Assembly (NCBI RefSeq): GCF_001601825.1
Contig: NZ_LUJK01000028.1
Location: 1 to 42,293 of the forward strand
DNA length: 42,293 bases
Reading direction: 5' to 3'
Source: Limnobacter sp. CACIAM 66H1
GTDB lineage: Bacteria > Pseudomonadota > Gammaproteobacteria > Burkholderiales > Burkholderiaceae_B
Shown here: positions 26,097-35,486 of the stretch, in pieces
Position numbering within the stretch: position 1 is the first letter of the stretch
How the letters are laid out: each line of letters starts with the position of its first letter
Notes under the pieces: generated by a model
What the model was told of the DNA's origin: nothing
The model's database searches: none
What the model saw: only the letters and a program-made list of their open reading frames with translations
Made by a program: the position numbers and the translations under genes

Positions 26097-27542
26097 TTAA
26101 TGTGGGTGCACAACACCGTCACGCAGCGCTGGCCTGTGTTCGATCAATTGTGGCAACAGTGAAGCAATGATCATCGTGAACAAACCCAACACCATGCCCA
26201 ACAGCTGGGGCGGCCAAATTTCACTGGGGAAGAAGTTTTTGGCGATCAACCAACTGCTCACACCCACCACAATCGATGCCACTGCACCCTGCGAGGTAGC
26301 CTTTGACCAGTACAGACCAAACACCAATGGCACAAATGCAGCAGCCAGGGTAATTTCATAGGCGCTTTCCACCATCTCGAAAATTGAGGATTCACTGTTA
26401 ATGGCGAACGCCACGACGATGATGGTGAACACGAAAACCGAAATACGCATGGTCAGCAACAGCGCTTTGTCATCCATTTTGGGGTAGATGTTCTTGACAA
26501 TATTTTCTGCGAACGACACGGAGGGTGCCAGCAAAGTCGCGCTGGACGTACTCATGATCGCAGAGATCAGAGCACCGAAAAATACGATTTGAGCAAAGAC
26601 AGGCGTGTGCATCAACACCAGGTTGGGCAACACCATTTGGGAATCCTCGGACACCATGGCTTCAAATGTGGCGGGGTCGATCATGATCGCACCGTAGGCC
26701 AAAAACACCGGAATAAATGCGAAGAAGAAGTACATGGAGCCACCCAGTACAGCACCCCGCACCGCAGTTTTCTCGTCTTTGGCGGAGCTGATGCGCTGGA
26801 AAATATCCTGCTGGGGAATGGAGCCAAAAGCCATGGTCAGGAATGCGCCGACGAACGGCACCCACAGCACATAACTGAACTCTTCGGGGAAGAACTGCAA
26901 TTTGCCCGCGGCCTCAGCATGATCAACCACGGTACCCACACCACCGGCCAAATCGGCGACGATCCACATGATGTAAACCAAGCCAGCCGCAATGACCACC
27001 ATCTGGATGAAGTCGAGGATCGCCACTGACAACATGCCACCGAAGAGCGTGTAGATCAGCACCACACTGGCGCCAATCACCATGCCCCATTCTTGGGAAA
27101 CCGCACCATCGGTGAGCACGTTGAAGATCAAACCCAGTGCACTGATTTGCGCTGCAACCCAACCCAGATAGGACACCACGATGCACGCACTGCAGAAAAT
27201 CTCGACTGCCCGGTTGTATCGCACACGGTAATAGTCGCCCAAGGTGAGCAAATTCAAGCGATAAATTTTGGGGGCAATGAACAGACCTGCCAGAATCAGG
27301 CACATGGATGCACCAAACGGGTCCGCCACGATGCCACCCAGGCCCTCTTCCACAAACGTCGAGGAAATGCCCAGCACGGTTTCCGAGCCAAACCAGGTGG
27401 CAAACACCGTGGCGGTTACAATCGGCAGGGAAAGATGTCGGCCAGCCACGGCATAATCCGCCGCGCTACTTACATTTCGGGCCACATAAAGGCCAATGAG
27501 TACAGAAACCAGCAAATACGCTACTACGGAGGCAAGCAACAT
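26097..27542 (-). CDS. Sodium:solute symporter (SSS family)
   Basis: A 481-residue inner-membrane transporter with about 13 hydrophobic segments, the SSS (LeuT-fold) layout. Family landmarks are the N-terminal AVAGRHLSLPIVTATVFATW, the FGGMLSVAILDFIQMVVI segment and the STSSATLLAPSVSFAENI segment near residue 330, which includes the Ser/Thr of the second sodium site. Substrates in the family include proline, pantothenate, acetate and sugars; none can be assigned here. It lies between ubiB (61 bases upstream) and cysM on the same strand. Confidence 0.9.
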   Translation of the reverse strand: MLLASVVAYLLVSVLIGLYVARNVSSAADYAVAGRHLSLPIVTATVFATWFGSETVLGISSTFVEEGLGGIVADPFGASMCLILAGLFIAPKIYRLNLLTLGDYYRVRYNRAVEIFCSACIVVSYLGWVAAQISALGLIFNVLTDGAVSQEWGMVIGASVVLIYTLFGGMLSVAILDFIQMVVIAAGLVYIMWIVADLAGGVGTVVDHAEAAGKLQFFPEEFSYVLWVPFVGAFLTMAFGSIPQQDIFQRISSAKDEKTAVRGAVLGGSMYFFFAFIPVFLAYGAIMIDPATFEAMVSEDSQMVLPNLVLMHTPVFAQIVFFGALISAIMSTSSATLLAPSVSFAENIVKNIYPKMDDKALLLTMRISVFVFTIIVVAFAINSESSIFEMVESAYEITLAAAFVPLVFGLYWSKATSQGAVASIVVGVSSWLIAKNFFPSEIWPPQLLGMVLGLFTMIIASLLPQLIEHRPALRDGVVHPH

Positions 27543-27603
27543 CTTGAAAACCCACCAGAAATAAAAAATGATTTCGGATTATAGGCAAGAAACATGCGCA
27601 CTG

Positions 27604-29199
27604 CTAGAACAGACCTTTTGGACCGGAATAGCCGATTAAAAATGGCCAAAGCAAATCGAGCGCGACCACTCCGAAAAGCACAGCCAACATCAATACCATC
27701 CAGAACAATGCCCGGTTCAAACGCTTTTGCTGCTTCACCAATTGTTCGATTTGATCGTCAACCCGCCCATTCGAATGCGTCAGGGTTTGGTGCAACAAAC
27801 GCGGCAAGGCAGGCAGAATTTGTGACCACTGCGCAGCTTCCCATTGCAGGCTGGACTGAAAACCTTTCAAACCGATTTGCTGGTGCATCCAGTTCTCGAG
27901 GTACGGCTTTGCGGTCTTCCAAAGATCCAGATCAGGATCAAGCTGGCGACCAAGCCCTTCCACATTCAGCAGGGTCTTTTGCAACAACACCAATTGAGGC
28001 TGAATTTCGACATTAAAACGACGCGAGGTTTGAAACAGACGCATCAAGGCCTGCCCCAAGGAGATTTCTTTCAGGGGTTTGCCGAAGAAAGGTTCAATAC
28101 AGGCTCGAATCGCCGACTCAAGTTCGTCGATTCGGGTGCCCTTGGGCACCCAACCGGATTGCACGTGTAACTCGGCCACACGTTTGTAGTCCTGCCGGAA
28201 AAACGCAAGGAAGTTTTGGGCCAGGTATTGCTTATCCACATCGCTGAGCGTACCGACAATACCGAAATCAAGCGCGATGTAACGACCGAAATCCTCAGGT
28301 TGATCCCCCACATAAATGTTACCGGGGTGCATGTCTGCATGGAAAAAACCATCGCGAAACACCTGGGTGAAGAAAATTTCAACCCCCTCGCGGGACAGTT
28401 TTTTCAAATCAATGTTGTTCTCGCGCAGCCGCTCGATTTGCGAAATTGGAATGCCGTGCATTCGCTCCATGGTGATCACGGTGCTACAGCAATAGTCCCA
28501 ATACATCTCAGGCACGCGAAGCAGGTGCCCGCTACCCGAGGTGGACGAGAAATTACGGCGCAACTGCGAGGCATTGGCCGCTTCGCGCATTAAATCCAGT
28601 TCATCGTGCAAGTATTTGTTGAACTCGGCCACCACTTCCCGAGGCTTGAGGCGTTTGCCATCGGATGAAATTTTTTCAACCCATCGGGCCGCGGTTTTCA
28701 TCAAGGCCAGGTCTTTGTCAATCACCTCGATCATACCGGGGCGCAGCACTTTCACCGCGACCTTTTTACCCTCATGCGCACCCGCCCTGATCACAGCAAA
28801 GTGAACCTGGGCGATCGAGGCACTGGCCACCGGGATATTCTGGAAATCCAGAAACATGTCGTCAATTTGACGCCCCAAGCTGGCTTCAATCAATTCACGG
28901 GCTTTCTCGGAGGAAAACGCAGGTACCTGATCCTGCAATTTGGCCAACTCGTCGGCCACGTCCTCGGGCAACAGATCGCGCCGGGTTGATAGCAGTTGGC
29001 CAAACTTCACAAACAACGGGCCCAAGTCTTCCAGTGCACGCCGCATGCGTTCGCCACGCGGAGCCTGCACATGAGAGCGGGAAGAAATCAAGGTGAGAAA
29101 CCACTTTGCAAAGCCGTTATTGATTGAATCGGCTGCAATCAGAAACAGGCCATACTTTCGGGCCACCAAAGCGATGCGTGCCAGACGGCGAAACTTCAT
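27604..29199 (-). CDS. ubiB: Ubiquinone biosynthesis kinase-like protein UbiB
   Basis: An ABC1/ADCK-family atypical kinase/ATPase needed for ubiquinone synthesis. The 531 residues include the family KxGQ motif ([15 protein letters not shown], about 65-79), the alanine-rich nucleotide loop [11 protein letters not shown], the catalytic-loop region [10 protein letters not shown] with its metal site ALDFGIVG, and two C-terminal membrane segments (about 492-522) that anchor it to the inner membrane. Its ATG overlaps the ubiJ stop by four bases, so the pair is translationally coupled. Confidence 0.96.
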   Translation of the reverse strand: MKFRRLARIALVARKYGLFLIAADSINNGFAKWFLTLISSRSHVQAPRGERMRRALEDLGPLFVKFGQLLSTRRDLLPEDVADELAKLQDQVPAFSSEKARELIEASLGRQIDDMFLDFQNIPVASASIAQVHFAVIRAGAHEGKKVAVKVLRPGMIEVIDKDLALMKTAARWVEKISSDGKRLKPREVVAEFNKYLHDELDLMREAANASQLRRNFSSTSGSGHLLRVPEMYWDYCCSTVITMERMHGIPISQIERLRENNIDLKKLSREGVEIFFTQVFRDGFFHADMHPGNIYVGDQPEDFGRYIALDFGIVGTLSDVDKQYLAQNFLAFFRQDYKRVAELHVQSGWVPKGTRIDELESAIRACIEPFFGKPLKEISLGQALMRLFQTSRRFNVEIQPQLVLLQKTLLNVEGLGRQLDPDLDLWKTAKPYLENWMHQQIGLKGFQSSLQWEAAQWSQILPALPRLLHQTLTHSNGRVDDQIEQLVKQQKRLNRALFWMVLMLAVLFGVVALDLLWPFLIGYSGPKGLF

Positions 29200-29924
29200 T
29201 TGGGTGCACCCGGTGTTTGATCAGGCCTGAGAGGGTCGAGTTTCGCCAAACGCTTTTCGAGACGAGCCAACTCGTCACGAAGTTGATTGACTTCATCACG
29301 AAACGCATCAAACTCGGATGCCGTGGGCGCCATGGCTTTTTCATGCACCACATACTCTCGCAAGTTGCTTTTGAAACGCTGCACCACATCACGTGCATTG
29401 GTGCCCAAAGCAGACAGGGTATTCATGACCCAAACGGCCTGTGCATCGCCTACTACCCTCGCCAGGTCACGCTCAGGATCCCAGCTCAAGTCGTTAATGA
29501 CAGTGGACACGGTTTGAGCAAAATCCATGTCGCCTTCAATGGCGGCTTTTCTCGACATGCTGTTTGGATTGCTGACCGAACCAATCAAATCAGCCCATTG
29601 CATGGAAATGGAGGTGTCAGCCGGTGCCAACACACCGTTGATTGGCAAACTGGCCTGAAAGTATCCCTGGTCACTCACACGCAACCGGAGCTGCATGGGC
29701 GAAATGCCAAGCACCAGCACCTTTCCCGCCTCTTTTTGCAATTTGGTCTTGCTGCTACGCTGCTGATCCAGCAAATGGTTCAGCACCAGACACACCATCT
29801 GAGTCACCGTGTTTGACATCAAACTCAAGGGCGCTGAGAACAATTGACCCGCTGCACCTTTGGATGAACCAGAGGAAAGCAGTTTGGAGGCAAATTGAAA
29901 GAACAAGACGGGGGGACTGGCCAA
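29196..29924 (-). CDS. ubiJ: UbiJ-like accessory protein (SCP2 domain)
   Basis: A scaffold and lipid-binding factor of the aerobic ubiquinone biosynthesis complex. At 242 residues it is somewhat longer than E. coli UbiJ. An SCP2-like domain covers about residues 45-150, and the C-terminus has a heptad coiled coil ([20 protein letters not shown]). Position immediately before ubiB with a four-base overlap supports the name. The start is probably TTG at 29924, with GGAAG at suitable distance; the family-like segment begins near residue 36, so a shorter form is possible. Confidence 0.85.
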   Translation of the reverse strand: MASPPVLFFQFASKLLSSGSSKGAAGQLFSAPLSLMSNTVTQMVCLVLNHLLDQQRSSKTKLQKEAGKVLVLGISPMQLRLRVSDQGYFQASLPINGVLAPADTSISMQWADLIGSVSNPNSMSRKAAIEGDMDFAQTVSTVINDLSWDPERDLARVVGDAQAVWVMNTLSALGTNARDVVQRFKSNLREYVVHEKAMAPTASEFDAFRDEVNQLRDELARLEKRLAKLDPLRPDQTPGAPK

Positions 29925-30002
29925 GACACACTTCCAAACAATAAAAATTTGTTTGAGTGTAACCCAGCCGGGCAGGCCAAGCCCGGCGGGTCAGTTCAAA
30001 AA

Positions 30003-31016
30003 TTACAGATTGTGAATACCAGACAGCACCCAGCCACCGCCGGACACGGGGCGGGACATGATCCACAGCTCATTGATTTCCTGAGCAGCAGCGTCCTGCT
30101 CTTCCCGCAACATACCGGTGAACGCAACTGTCGCAATTTGCTCGTCCACATCCGTTTCAAAGCCAATCAACTGGGCATCCAGGGTAACCACGTCGGTTCG
30201 GTTGACCGCGTTGCCACGGGCTTCGATTTCAGCCTGAAGATGATCGACCACCTCGTCGCTGCAGTATTCGCGCAGACCTGCCACATCGCCTTTGTCAAAA
30301 ACGCCTTGCATGGTCACAAAAAATTTCTTGGCACTGTTCACAAAATTCACTTCATCGAACCCGGCTGGCAGGTCTTTCACAGGTGTAGCCGCCGGCATCG
30401 GTGCATCAAAAGCAGACGCGTTGCCAAACTGGCCGAAACCTTGATCGTTGCGTGGTGCCCCCATGCCAGGGACAGGATCGTTGACTGGATTCGAAGGCGC
30501 ACTATAACGCGGTGTTTGTGGCGCCTCGCGATAACTGTTGTTGGGTGAACCTGCTGCGCCCGGCGCACTGTAGGCTGGACGCTGCTTTGTAGCCTGCTGG
30601 CCACGCAACATACGCACCAGGAACATCACCGCAAAAACCGCCAAACCAATCATCAGCAGGGTGCCGAGGAACTCAGCCATACCTGCGCCGAAACCCAGGT
30701 AACCAAACAAGGCTGCCAAGCCCAACCCTGCCGCCAGGCCACCCAAGGGGCCCAAAAAGCGGTTACGCGGCGCGGCCGCACCAGCGGTACCCGCGGTTGC
30801 GGGACTGGTCGCCTGCTGCTTGCTGGGGGCGGTGGAAGTGGTGCCAGACGGTGCAGTGGATGGTGATTTCTGGAATTGTGATGGCGCCGAACGACCGAAA
30901 CTGCCGCCGCCACCCAGGCGCTTGGCTTCAGCGTCAGTGGGCAGGGAGCCCAGACTCAAAAAAGCTGCAACCACAGCCAACACAGACAACCTAGTGGACC
31001 AAACACGGGTTTTCAC
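30003..31016 (-). CDS. Tim44-like domain membrane protein
   Basis: A 337-residue protein of the bacterial Tim44-like family. The start is GTG at 31016, preceded by GGAGG at eight bases, and gives a signal peptide (about residues 1-31, ending AEA). Next come a Gly/Ser/Pro/Gln/Thr-rich low-complexity linker, two hydrophobic segments (about 93-113 and 119-136), a second disordered linker, and a C-terminal Tim44 domain (about 200-337) with VNSAKKFFVTMQGVFDKGD. Mitochondrial Tim44 tethers import motors; bacterial members are poorly understood. It lies within a quinone-synthesis cluster, between ubiE (52 bases) and ubiJ (78 bases). A longer reading to 31049 would need a TTG with no ribosome site. 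Confidence 0.9.
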   Translation of the reverse strand: MKTRVWSTRLSVLAVVAAFLSLGSLPTDAEAKRLGGGGSFGRSAPSQFQKSPSTAPSGTTSTAPSKQQATSPATAGTAGAAAPRNRFLGPLGGLAAGLGLAALFGYLGFGAGMAEFLGTLLMIGLAVFAVMFLVRMLRGQQATKQRPAYSAPGAAGSPNNSYREAPQTPRYSAPSNPVNDPVPGMGAPRNDQGFGQFGNASAFDAPMPAATPVKDLPAGFDEVNFVNSAKKFFVTMQGVFDKGDVAGLREYCSDEVVDHLQAEIEARGNAVNRTDVVTLDAQLIGFETDVDEQIATVAFTGMLREEQDAAAQEINELWIMSRPVSGGGWVLSGIHNL

Positions 31017-31068
31017 AGCAAAAGCCTCCAAGATATTAATTTTTCGCAAGGTAGCTCAATAGACAAGC

Positions 31069-31809
31069 TCAGGCGAATTTGGTTCCTTGATGCAACGCGA
31101 CGACACCCGCCGTAAAGTTGGTGTACTTCACCTGATCGAACCCACTTTCCAGCATGATGCTTTTCAGGGTTTCCTGATCCGGGTGCATGCGAATGCTCTC
31201 CGCCAGGTACTGGTAACTGGCACTGTCTTGCGCCACAACCTGACCAATTTTGGGCAATACCTGGAAAGAATACAAATCATAAGCCGGGGCCAGCAAGGGA
31301 TTCACCTTCGAAAATTCAAGGACCAATACCTTCCCACCCGGCTTGATCACGCGACGCATTTCGCTCAGGGCCACCTCTTTGTGGGTCATGTTGCGCAAAC
31401 CGAAAGCCACGGTAACCACATCAAAGTAATTGTCGGGAAATGGGAGCTTTTCAGCGTCGCAAAGGGCCATTTTCGGCAAATATCCGTGATCAATCATGCG
31501 ATTGCGACCCACACGCAACATGCTTTCATTGATGTCGGTCAGCCATACTTCGCCGCTTGGGCCCACTTTGTCCAGAAAAGCCTTGCTGAGATCACCGGTA
31601 CCGCCCGCAATATCAAGCACTTTCATACCGGGGCGAACACCTGCTGCACGCACGGTGCTGGCCTTCCACAAGCGATGCATACCCCCCGACATGAGGTCGT
31701 TCATGATGTCGTACTTGGCCGCCACGGAGTCAAATACCTCGGCTACTTTCTTGGCTTTCTGGTCTTCCGGAACCTTTTCGAAGCCGAAATCGGTGATTTT
31801 TTCGTTCAT
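31069..31809 (-). CDS. ubiE: Demethylmenaquinone/2-methoxy-6-polyprenyl-benzoquinol C-methyltransferase
   Basis: A SAM-dependent C-methyltransferase acting in ubiquinone (and, where present, menaquinone) synthesis. The 246 residues are normal. The family signature [17 protein letters not shown] (about 34-50), SAM motif [11 protein letters not shown] and the [16 protein letters not shown] strand are all present. It follows the DUF971 gene by 18 bases and heads the ubi cluster. Confidence 0.97.
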   Translation of the reverse strand: MNEKITDFGFEKVPEDQKAKKVAEVFDSVAAKYDIMNDLMSGGMHRLWKASTVRAAGVRPGMKVLDIAGGTGDLSKAFLDKVGPSGEVWLTDINESMLRVGRNRMIDHGYLPKMALCDAEKLPFPDNYFDVVTVAFGLRNMTHKEVALSEMRRVIKPGGKVLVLEFSKVNPLLAPAYDLYSFQVLPKIGQVVAQDSASYQYLAESIRMHPDQETLKSIMLESGFDQVKYTNFTAGVVALHQGTKFA

Positions 31810-31827
31810 ATTGATGTGTGGCGTTGA

Positions 31828-32253
31828 TTAATGGCTTGCGCAGGCGCCGCCCTTCTTTTGTTCAAATGGGATGTTTTCAGGCGCATTGGGTTCGCGGCTA
31901 GCGCCGGCAGCCTTCATGCGTTCCAGGTAGTCTTCCCACAAACCTTCCTGGTTCTCGCCCATCCACAACAAGTATTGCCAGCTAAACAAGCCTGAATCAT
32001 GACCATCCGAGAAAAAGGGTTTGATGGCATACATGCCCACCGGCTCCAGGTTATTGATCGTCACTTCTTTTTTACCCACCTGCAGGGTTTCCTGTCCGGG
32101 GCCGTGGCCACGGACTTCAGCGGACGGTGAGTACACGCGCAAGAGCTCGAATGGCAGGTTAAAACAGGCGCCAGTGTCGAATTCAATCTCGAGCACCTTG
32201 GATTTTTGATGTACCACAATGCGTGTGGGGGTGGGGATATTGGTGGTTTCCAT
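31828..32253 (-). CDS. DUF971 (gamma-butyrobetaine hydroxylase N-terminal-like) protein
   Basis: A 141-residue cytoplasmic protein. The core about residues 10-100 (VLEIEFDTG, FNLPFELLRVYSPSAEVRGHG, VGMYAIKPFFSDGHDSGLFSW) is the DUF971 domain also found at the N-terminus of gamma-butyrobetaine hydroxylases. The C-terminus carries an acidic/basic tail ending GGACASH, with a possible metal-binding Cys/His end. It stands directly upstream of ubiE, an arrangement common in Burkholderiales; a role in quinone synthesis or iron-sulfur handling is inference. It is divergent from phoB. Confidence 0.9.
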   Translation of the reverse strand: METTNIPTPTRIVVHQKSKVLEIEFDTGACFNLPFELLRVYSPSAEVRGHGPGQETLQVGKKEVTINNLEPVGMYAIKPFFSDGHDSGLFSWQYLLWMGENQEGLWEDYLERMKAAGASREPNAPENIPFEQKKGGACASH

Positions 32254-32345
32254 GCTGCTTAGGGTCTTTGGAATGCGTAATCCTCAAGTGTATCTCATCA
32301 AGACCAACAGCGGTTTACACCACGGCACGGGATTAATTTGATGAC

Positions 32346-32390
32346 GATTCATTCAAGTGTCATATTACTGTCATGGAAATCCACTACTTT
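32346..32390 (+). promoter_or_regulatory. PHO box and -10 of phoB
   Basis: Two 7-base repeats, GTGTCAT (32357-32363) and CTGTCAT (32368-32374), are separated by four bases, which is the PhoB-binding PHO box. A third, weaker unit, GATTCAT, lies 11 bases upstream (32346-32352). TACTTT (32385-32390) lies 10 bases downstream, as expected when the box replaces a -35. This predicts phosphate-starvation autoregulation of phoBR. Confidence 0.85.
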
Positions 32391-32437
32391 AGGTGGCATT
32401 GCAGACCACAAATATGCCAGAGAAGAGGAAGAACGAG

Positions 32438-33145
32438 ATGTCCAGCACCATCCTAGTTGTCGAAGATGAACCCGCAATTGCAGAATTGATTGCCGTCAAT
32501 TTGAGCTTTGCAGGTCACAAAGTGCTGCGGGCCGCCGATGCGGACCAGGCCAAAACCCTGATCACCGCAGAATTGCCTGACCTGGTGCTGCTGGACTGGA
32601 TGCTGCCTGGTAAAACCGGCATTCAATTTGCGCACGAACTGCGCGGCCACGAGCGTACGCGCCATGTACCAGTAATCATGCTGACCGCGCGTACGGAAGA
32701 ACAAGACAAGGTAGATGGCCTGGAAGCGGGCGCAGACGATTACATCACCAAGCCCTTCTCGCCCAAGGAATTGCTGGCACGAATCAAAGCGGTGCTGCGT
32801 CGCCGTGCGCCGCAGCTGACCGACGATATTGTGGAAGTTCATGGCCTGAAACTGGACCCTGTGACACACCGCATCATGGGGCATGACAAGATTATTGACA
32901 TGGGCCCCACTGAATTCCGTCTGCTGCACTTCTTCATGACCCACCCGGAACGCGTACACAGCCGAACCCAGTTGCTGGATCAGGTGTGGGGCGACCATGT
33001 TTTTGTTGAAGAACGTACCGTGGATGTGCACATTCGACGGCTGCGCCAAGCCTTGACTATTTCGGGCCACGATCGCCTGATTGAGACTGTTCGCGGTGCT
33101 GGCTACCGATTTACTGCAACGCAAAACGAAGGTGCACTAAACTAA
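32438..33145 (+). CDS. phoB: Phosphate regulon response regulator PhoB
   Basis: A DNA-binding response regulator of 235 residues. The receiver domain has the acidic pocket VEDEP, phospho-acceptor Asp53 in LLDWMLPG, and the conserved Thr and Lys (MLTART, TKPFSPKE). The C-terminal OmpR-type winged helix ends with the recognition region VDVHIRRLRQAL and GAGYRF. The ATG at 32438 is preceded by AGGA; an upstream in-frame ATG at 32393 adds 15 residues that are not part of the receiver fold. It is 40 bases from phoR and has a PHO box. Confidence 0.96.
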   Translation: MSSTILVVEDEPAIAELIAVNLSFAGHKVLRAADADQAKTLITAELPDLVLLDWMLPGKTGIQFAHELRGHERTRHVPVIMLTARTEEQDKVDGLEAGADDYITKPFSPKELLARIKAVLRRRAPQLTDDIVEVHGLKLDPVTHRIMGHDKIIDMGPTEFRLLHFFMTHPERVHSRTQLLDQVWGDHVFVEERTVDVHIRRLRQALTISGHDRLIETVRGAGYRFTATQNEGALN

Positions 33146-33185
33146 GGGCTCCCCTGGAAGGGATATTCCCCTAGAATACGCACCT

Positions 33186-34532
33186 ATGGCGTTCATCTTT
33201 TTTCGATTGATACTGTTGGCCATGGTGCTGGGTGCAGCCGCCATCGTGGGCCAAATGGTTGCTGGCCACCAAGGCGCAGTGGCGGGGTCTATTCTGGCCT
33301 CGCTGGTGGTGTATGCACTGCATGTGCGCTCGGGGCTGCGGATCATTGCGTGGCTGGATGATTTCAAGGTCGAGAATGTGCCTGATGTCTCAGGCTGGTG
33401 GGATGACCTGGCCGCAAAACTGTTTCGCTATTTGCGTTTACACCAGCGCCAACAACAAGCGCTGACCAATGCCCTGGTTTCATTTCGCACCGCTGCGCAA
33501 GCCCTGCCCGACGGCGTTGTCACGCTTGATTCGGAAGGCCACATTTCCTGGTGCAACGACACAGCCCAGGACCACCTGGGCTTGAAACTGGGCAGTGACA
33601 TCGGGCAACCATTGATTAACCTGGTTCGCAATCCGAACTTCTCCAAGTACATTCGCAGCCGCTCTTGGGAACAGCCCTTGATCATGACTGCGCCACGCAG
33701 CCGCAGCAAGGTTTTGTCGGTGCAATTGGTCAGCTATGGTGACCAGCAAATGCTGGTGCTTTCCCGAGATGTCACGCAGGTGGAAAAGCTTGAACGCATG
33801 CGCCGCGACTTCATTGCCAATGTGTCGCATGAACTGAAAACCCCGCTGACGGTGTTAAGCGGTTTTCTGGAAACCTTCCGCGACCTTCCGTTGAGCAAGG
33901 AACAGCAAACCGAGTACCTGAATTTGATGTACACCCAGGCCAACCGCATGCAAAACCTGGTAGAAGACTTGCTGGCCTTGTCAGCGCTGGAGTCTTCGCC
34001 CAATGCAGGCGAAGGTGGCGAGCCAGTTGACTTGAGCGGAATTGCTCAAAAAACAGGCGATGAAGCACAGCAGCTCTCAGCAGGCAAACACCATATTTCT
34101 GTAGATGTGGAAAAAGGTCTCATTGGTTTTGGCAACTCGGCCGAAATTTTCAGTGCTTTCTCGAACATTGTGACCAATGCAGTGCGCTACACGCCCGAGA
34201 AAGGAAATATAACGATCACGCTGCGACGCGCAGAAAACGAAATTGGCAAAGCCTGTGCTGCTTTTATGGTACGCGACACCGGTATTGGCATTTCAGCAGA
34301 GCATATTCCGCGATTGACCGAGCGGTTTTACCGTGTAGACCGCAGCCGTTCCCGTGAAAGCGGTGGTACGGGATTGGGCCTTGCCATTGTGAAACATGTG
34401 GTGCAACGCCACGATGGTGAACTGGACATTCAAAGCAGGCCGAATGCAGGCAGTACCTTCACCATTCTGATGCCGCTGGCGAAGGCTGGCGCGGCTTCCA
34501 AGCCTGCGCTTGCTGAAGCGACGGTTATTTGA
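33186..34532 (+). CDS. phoR: Phosphate regulon sensor kinase PhoR
   Basis: Inner-membrane histidine kinase of 448 residues that phosphorylates PhoB under low phosphate. Two adjacent N-terminal membrane helices (about 5-24 and 28-47) with almost no periplasmic loop are typical of PhoR. A linker and PAS domain (about 92-200) follow. The dimerisation domain has phospho-acceptor His215 in NVSHELKTPL. The ATPase domain has the N box (FSNIVTNAVRYTP), G1 (VRDTGIGIS) and G2 (GGTGLGLAIV) boxes. It signals together with the Pst transporter and PhoU, which are not in this window. Confidence 0.96.
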   Translation: MAFIFFRLILLAMVLGAAAIVGQMVAGHQGAVAGSILASLVVYALHVRSGLRIIAWLDDFKVENVPDVSGWWDDLAAKLFRYLRLHQRQQQALTNALVSFRTAAQALPDGVVTLDSEGHISWCNDTAQDHLGLKLGSDIGQPLINLVRNPNFSKYIRSRSWEQPLIMTAPRSRSKVLSVQLVSYGDQQMLVLSRDVTQVEKLERMRRDFIANVSHELKTPLTVLSGFLETFRDLPLSKEQQTEYLNLMYTQANRMQNLVEDLLALSALESSPNAGEGGEPVDLSGIAQKTGDEAQQLSAGKHHISVDVEKGLIGFGNSAEIFSAFSNIVTNAVRYTPEKGNITITLRRAENEIGKACAAFMVRDTGIGISAEHIPRLTERFYRVDRSRSRESGGTGLGLAIVKHVVQRHDGELDIQSRPNAGSTFTILMPLAKAGAASKPALAEATVI

Positions 34533-34606
34533 CTACCGAGATGCGCGACTGAACCTTGGGTGAGCTGCGTTCGATTTTAATTTCGGCGTGGTGCTCGACT
34601 TGGATG

Positions 34607-34980
34607 CTGTGCCACCTTGCCTAAGCAATGCTTCTTGATCCGGCTTAATGCTTCTGGCTTGGGGCATGCGAAACGCATAGGCGTATTCGCATCGACTCCT
34701 TGCGGAGTCGCCCCGCGCTTCGAAGCCGCCGGGAAGCATCGCAAAGTCGGCAAGGCGGCACAGCACCCAAATCTCGCCATCGCTCATCGCTCAGCGAACT
34801 CAGGTCGCAATGCCCTCGCTGCGCCGATCAAGAAAACCTGCCCGTTTGAATTCACCCGCCACGTTCGGCCAACAGCCGACACCGAGACTCGGCCCGCTTT
34901 TTTGCCGAGCGAGGTGAGTCAGGGTGAATCTCAAAAAGGGAAATACAGGTTTTCTGGCGCGAGAGGGTATTCACCTGAGC
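34607..34980 (-). repeat. Copy B of the dispersed structured element (candidate ncRNA)
   Basis: The inverted homologue of 6631-7019. By hand alignment the P3 half differs from copy A at about 13 positions plus one indel over some 157 bases, and the P1 arms are identical. P2 arms are at 34850-34857 and 34922-34929, and P3 arms at 34607-34621 and 34749-34763. P3 extends here to about 25 bp, with its irregular pairs all G-U when read on the minus strand. The small hairpin reads GACTCC/GGAGTC (34694-34709) where copy A has GGTTCC/GGAACC, so two pairs changed on both sides. It begins 26 bases after the HIT gene stop and fills the gap to phoR. The rest of 34533-35006 holds no gene; small open frames there are not conserved in frame with copy A. 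Confidence 0.75.
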
Positions 34981-35006
34981 GAGCGAAGCAAAGGAAAAGC
35001 AGCAAC

Positions 35007-35486
35007 TTAGCCCGGAAAAGCGGCCAGCAATTCAGCCCGCAAGTCCAGCATCCATTTTGGTTTCGAATCGAGCACCCACTGCTGGCGGGGCGACAAGGAA
35101 ACACCGGGTTTGGCAGTAGCCCACACGGGTGCCGGAAAATGTTTGTCGTCAGTAAAACGGGGAATGACGTGCCAGTGCAAATGTGGCACCACATTGCCAA
35201 GCGTTGCAATATTTGCCTTGTCGGCTTTGAAAACACGAAGTACGAACTGCTCGAGCAACACTACAGCGTCCATGCATAGCATGCGGTCTTCTCGGCTTAA
35301 ATCAGAAAACTCACGCACATGGTCATTCCACACCAGACGAAGAAAGCCGGGGTAGTCCGCATCGACAGCCTCGATAACACGGAATTTGCTGCAATTGAAA
35401 ACCCAATCACCACCCGGTGTGGCACACAGGGGGCAATTGGGATTCGGCGACACTTGATCAGACAAGGATGCGCTCGATACCGCCAT
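35007..35486 (-). CDS. HIT-family nucleotide hydrolase/transferase
   Basis: A 159-residue histidine-triad protein. The catalytic motif [10 protein letters not shown] (His102, 104, 106) is complete, and CPLC (about residues 18-21) may bind zinc. The [14 protein letters not shown] segment is typical of proteobacterial HIT proteins, which cleave phosphoramidates or dinucleotides. The ATG at 35486 lies 29 bases inside the 3' end of the oxidoreductase gene; a GTG at 35453 just after that stop is an alternative. The overlap implies co-transcription with the upstream oxidoreductase. The physiological substrate is unknown. Confidence 0.9.
   Translation of the reverse strand: MAVSSASLSDQVSPNPNCPLCATPGGDWVFNCSKFRVIEAVDADYPGFLRLVWNDHVREFSDLSREDRMLCMDAVVLLEQFVLRVFKADKANIATLGNVVPHLHWHVIPRFTDDKHFPAPVWATAKPGVSLSPRQQWVLDSKPKWMLDLRAELLAAFPG

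Noticed and set aside
34617-35279. A 220-codon plus-strand frame covering copy B and the antisense of the HIT gene
   Set aside because: Half of it is the reverse of a clear HIT protein and the rest is the repeat; no homologous frame exists in copy A.
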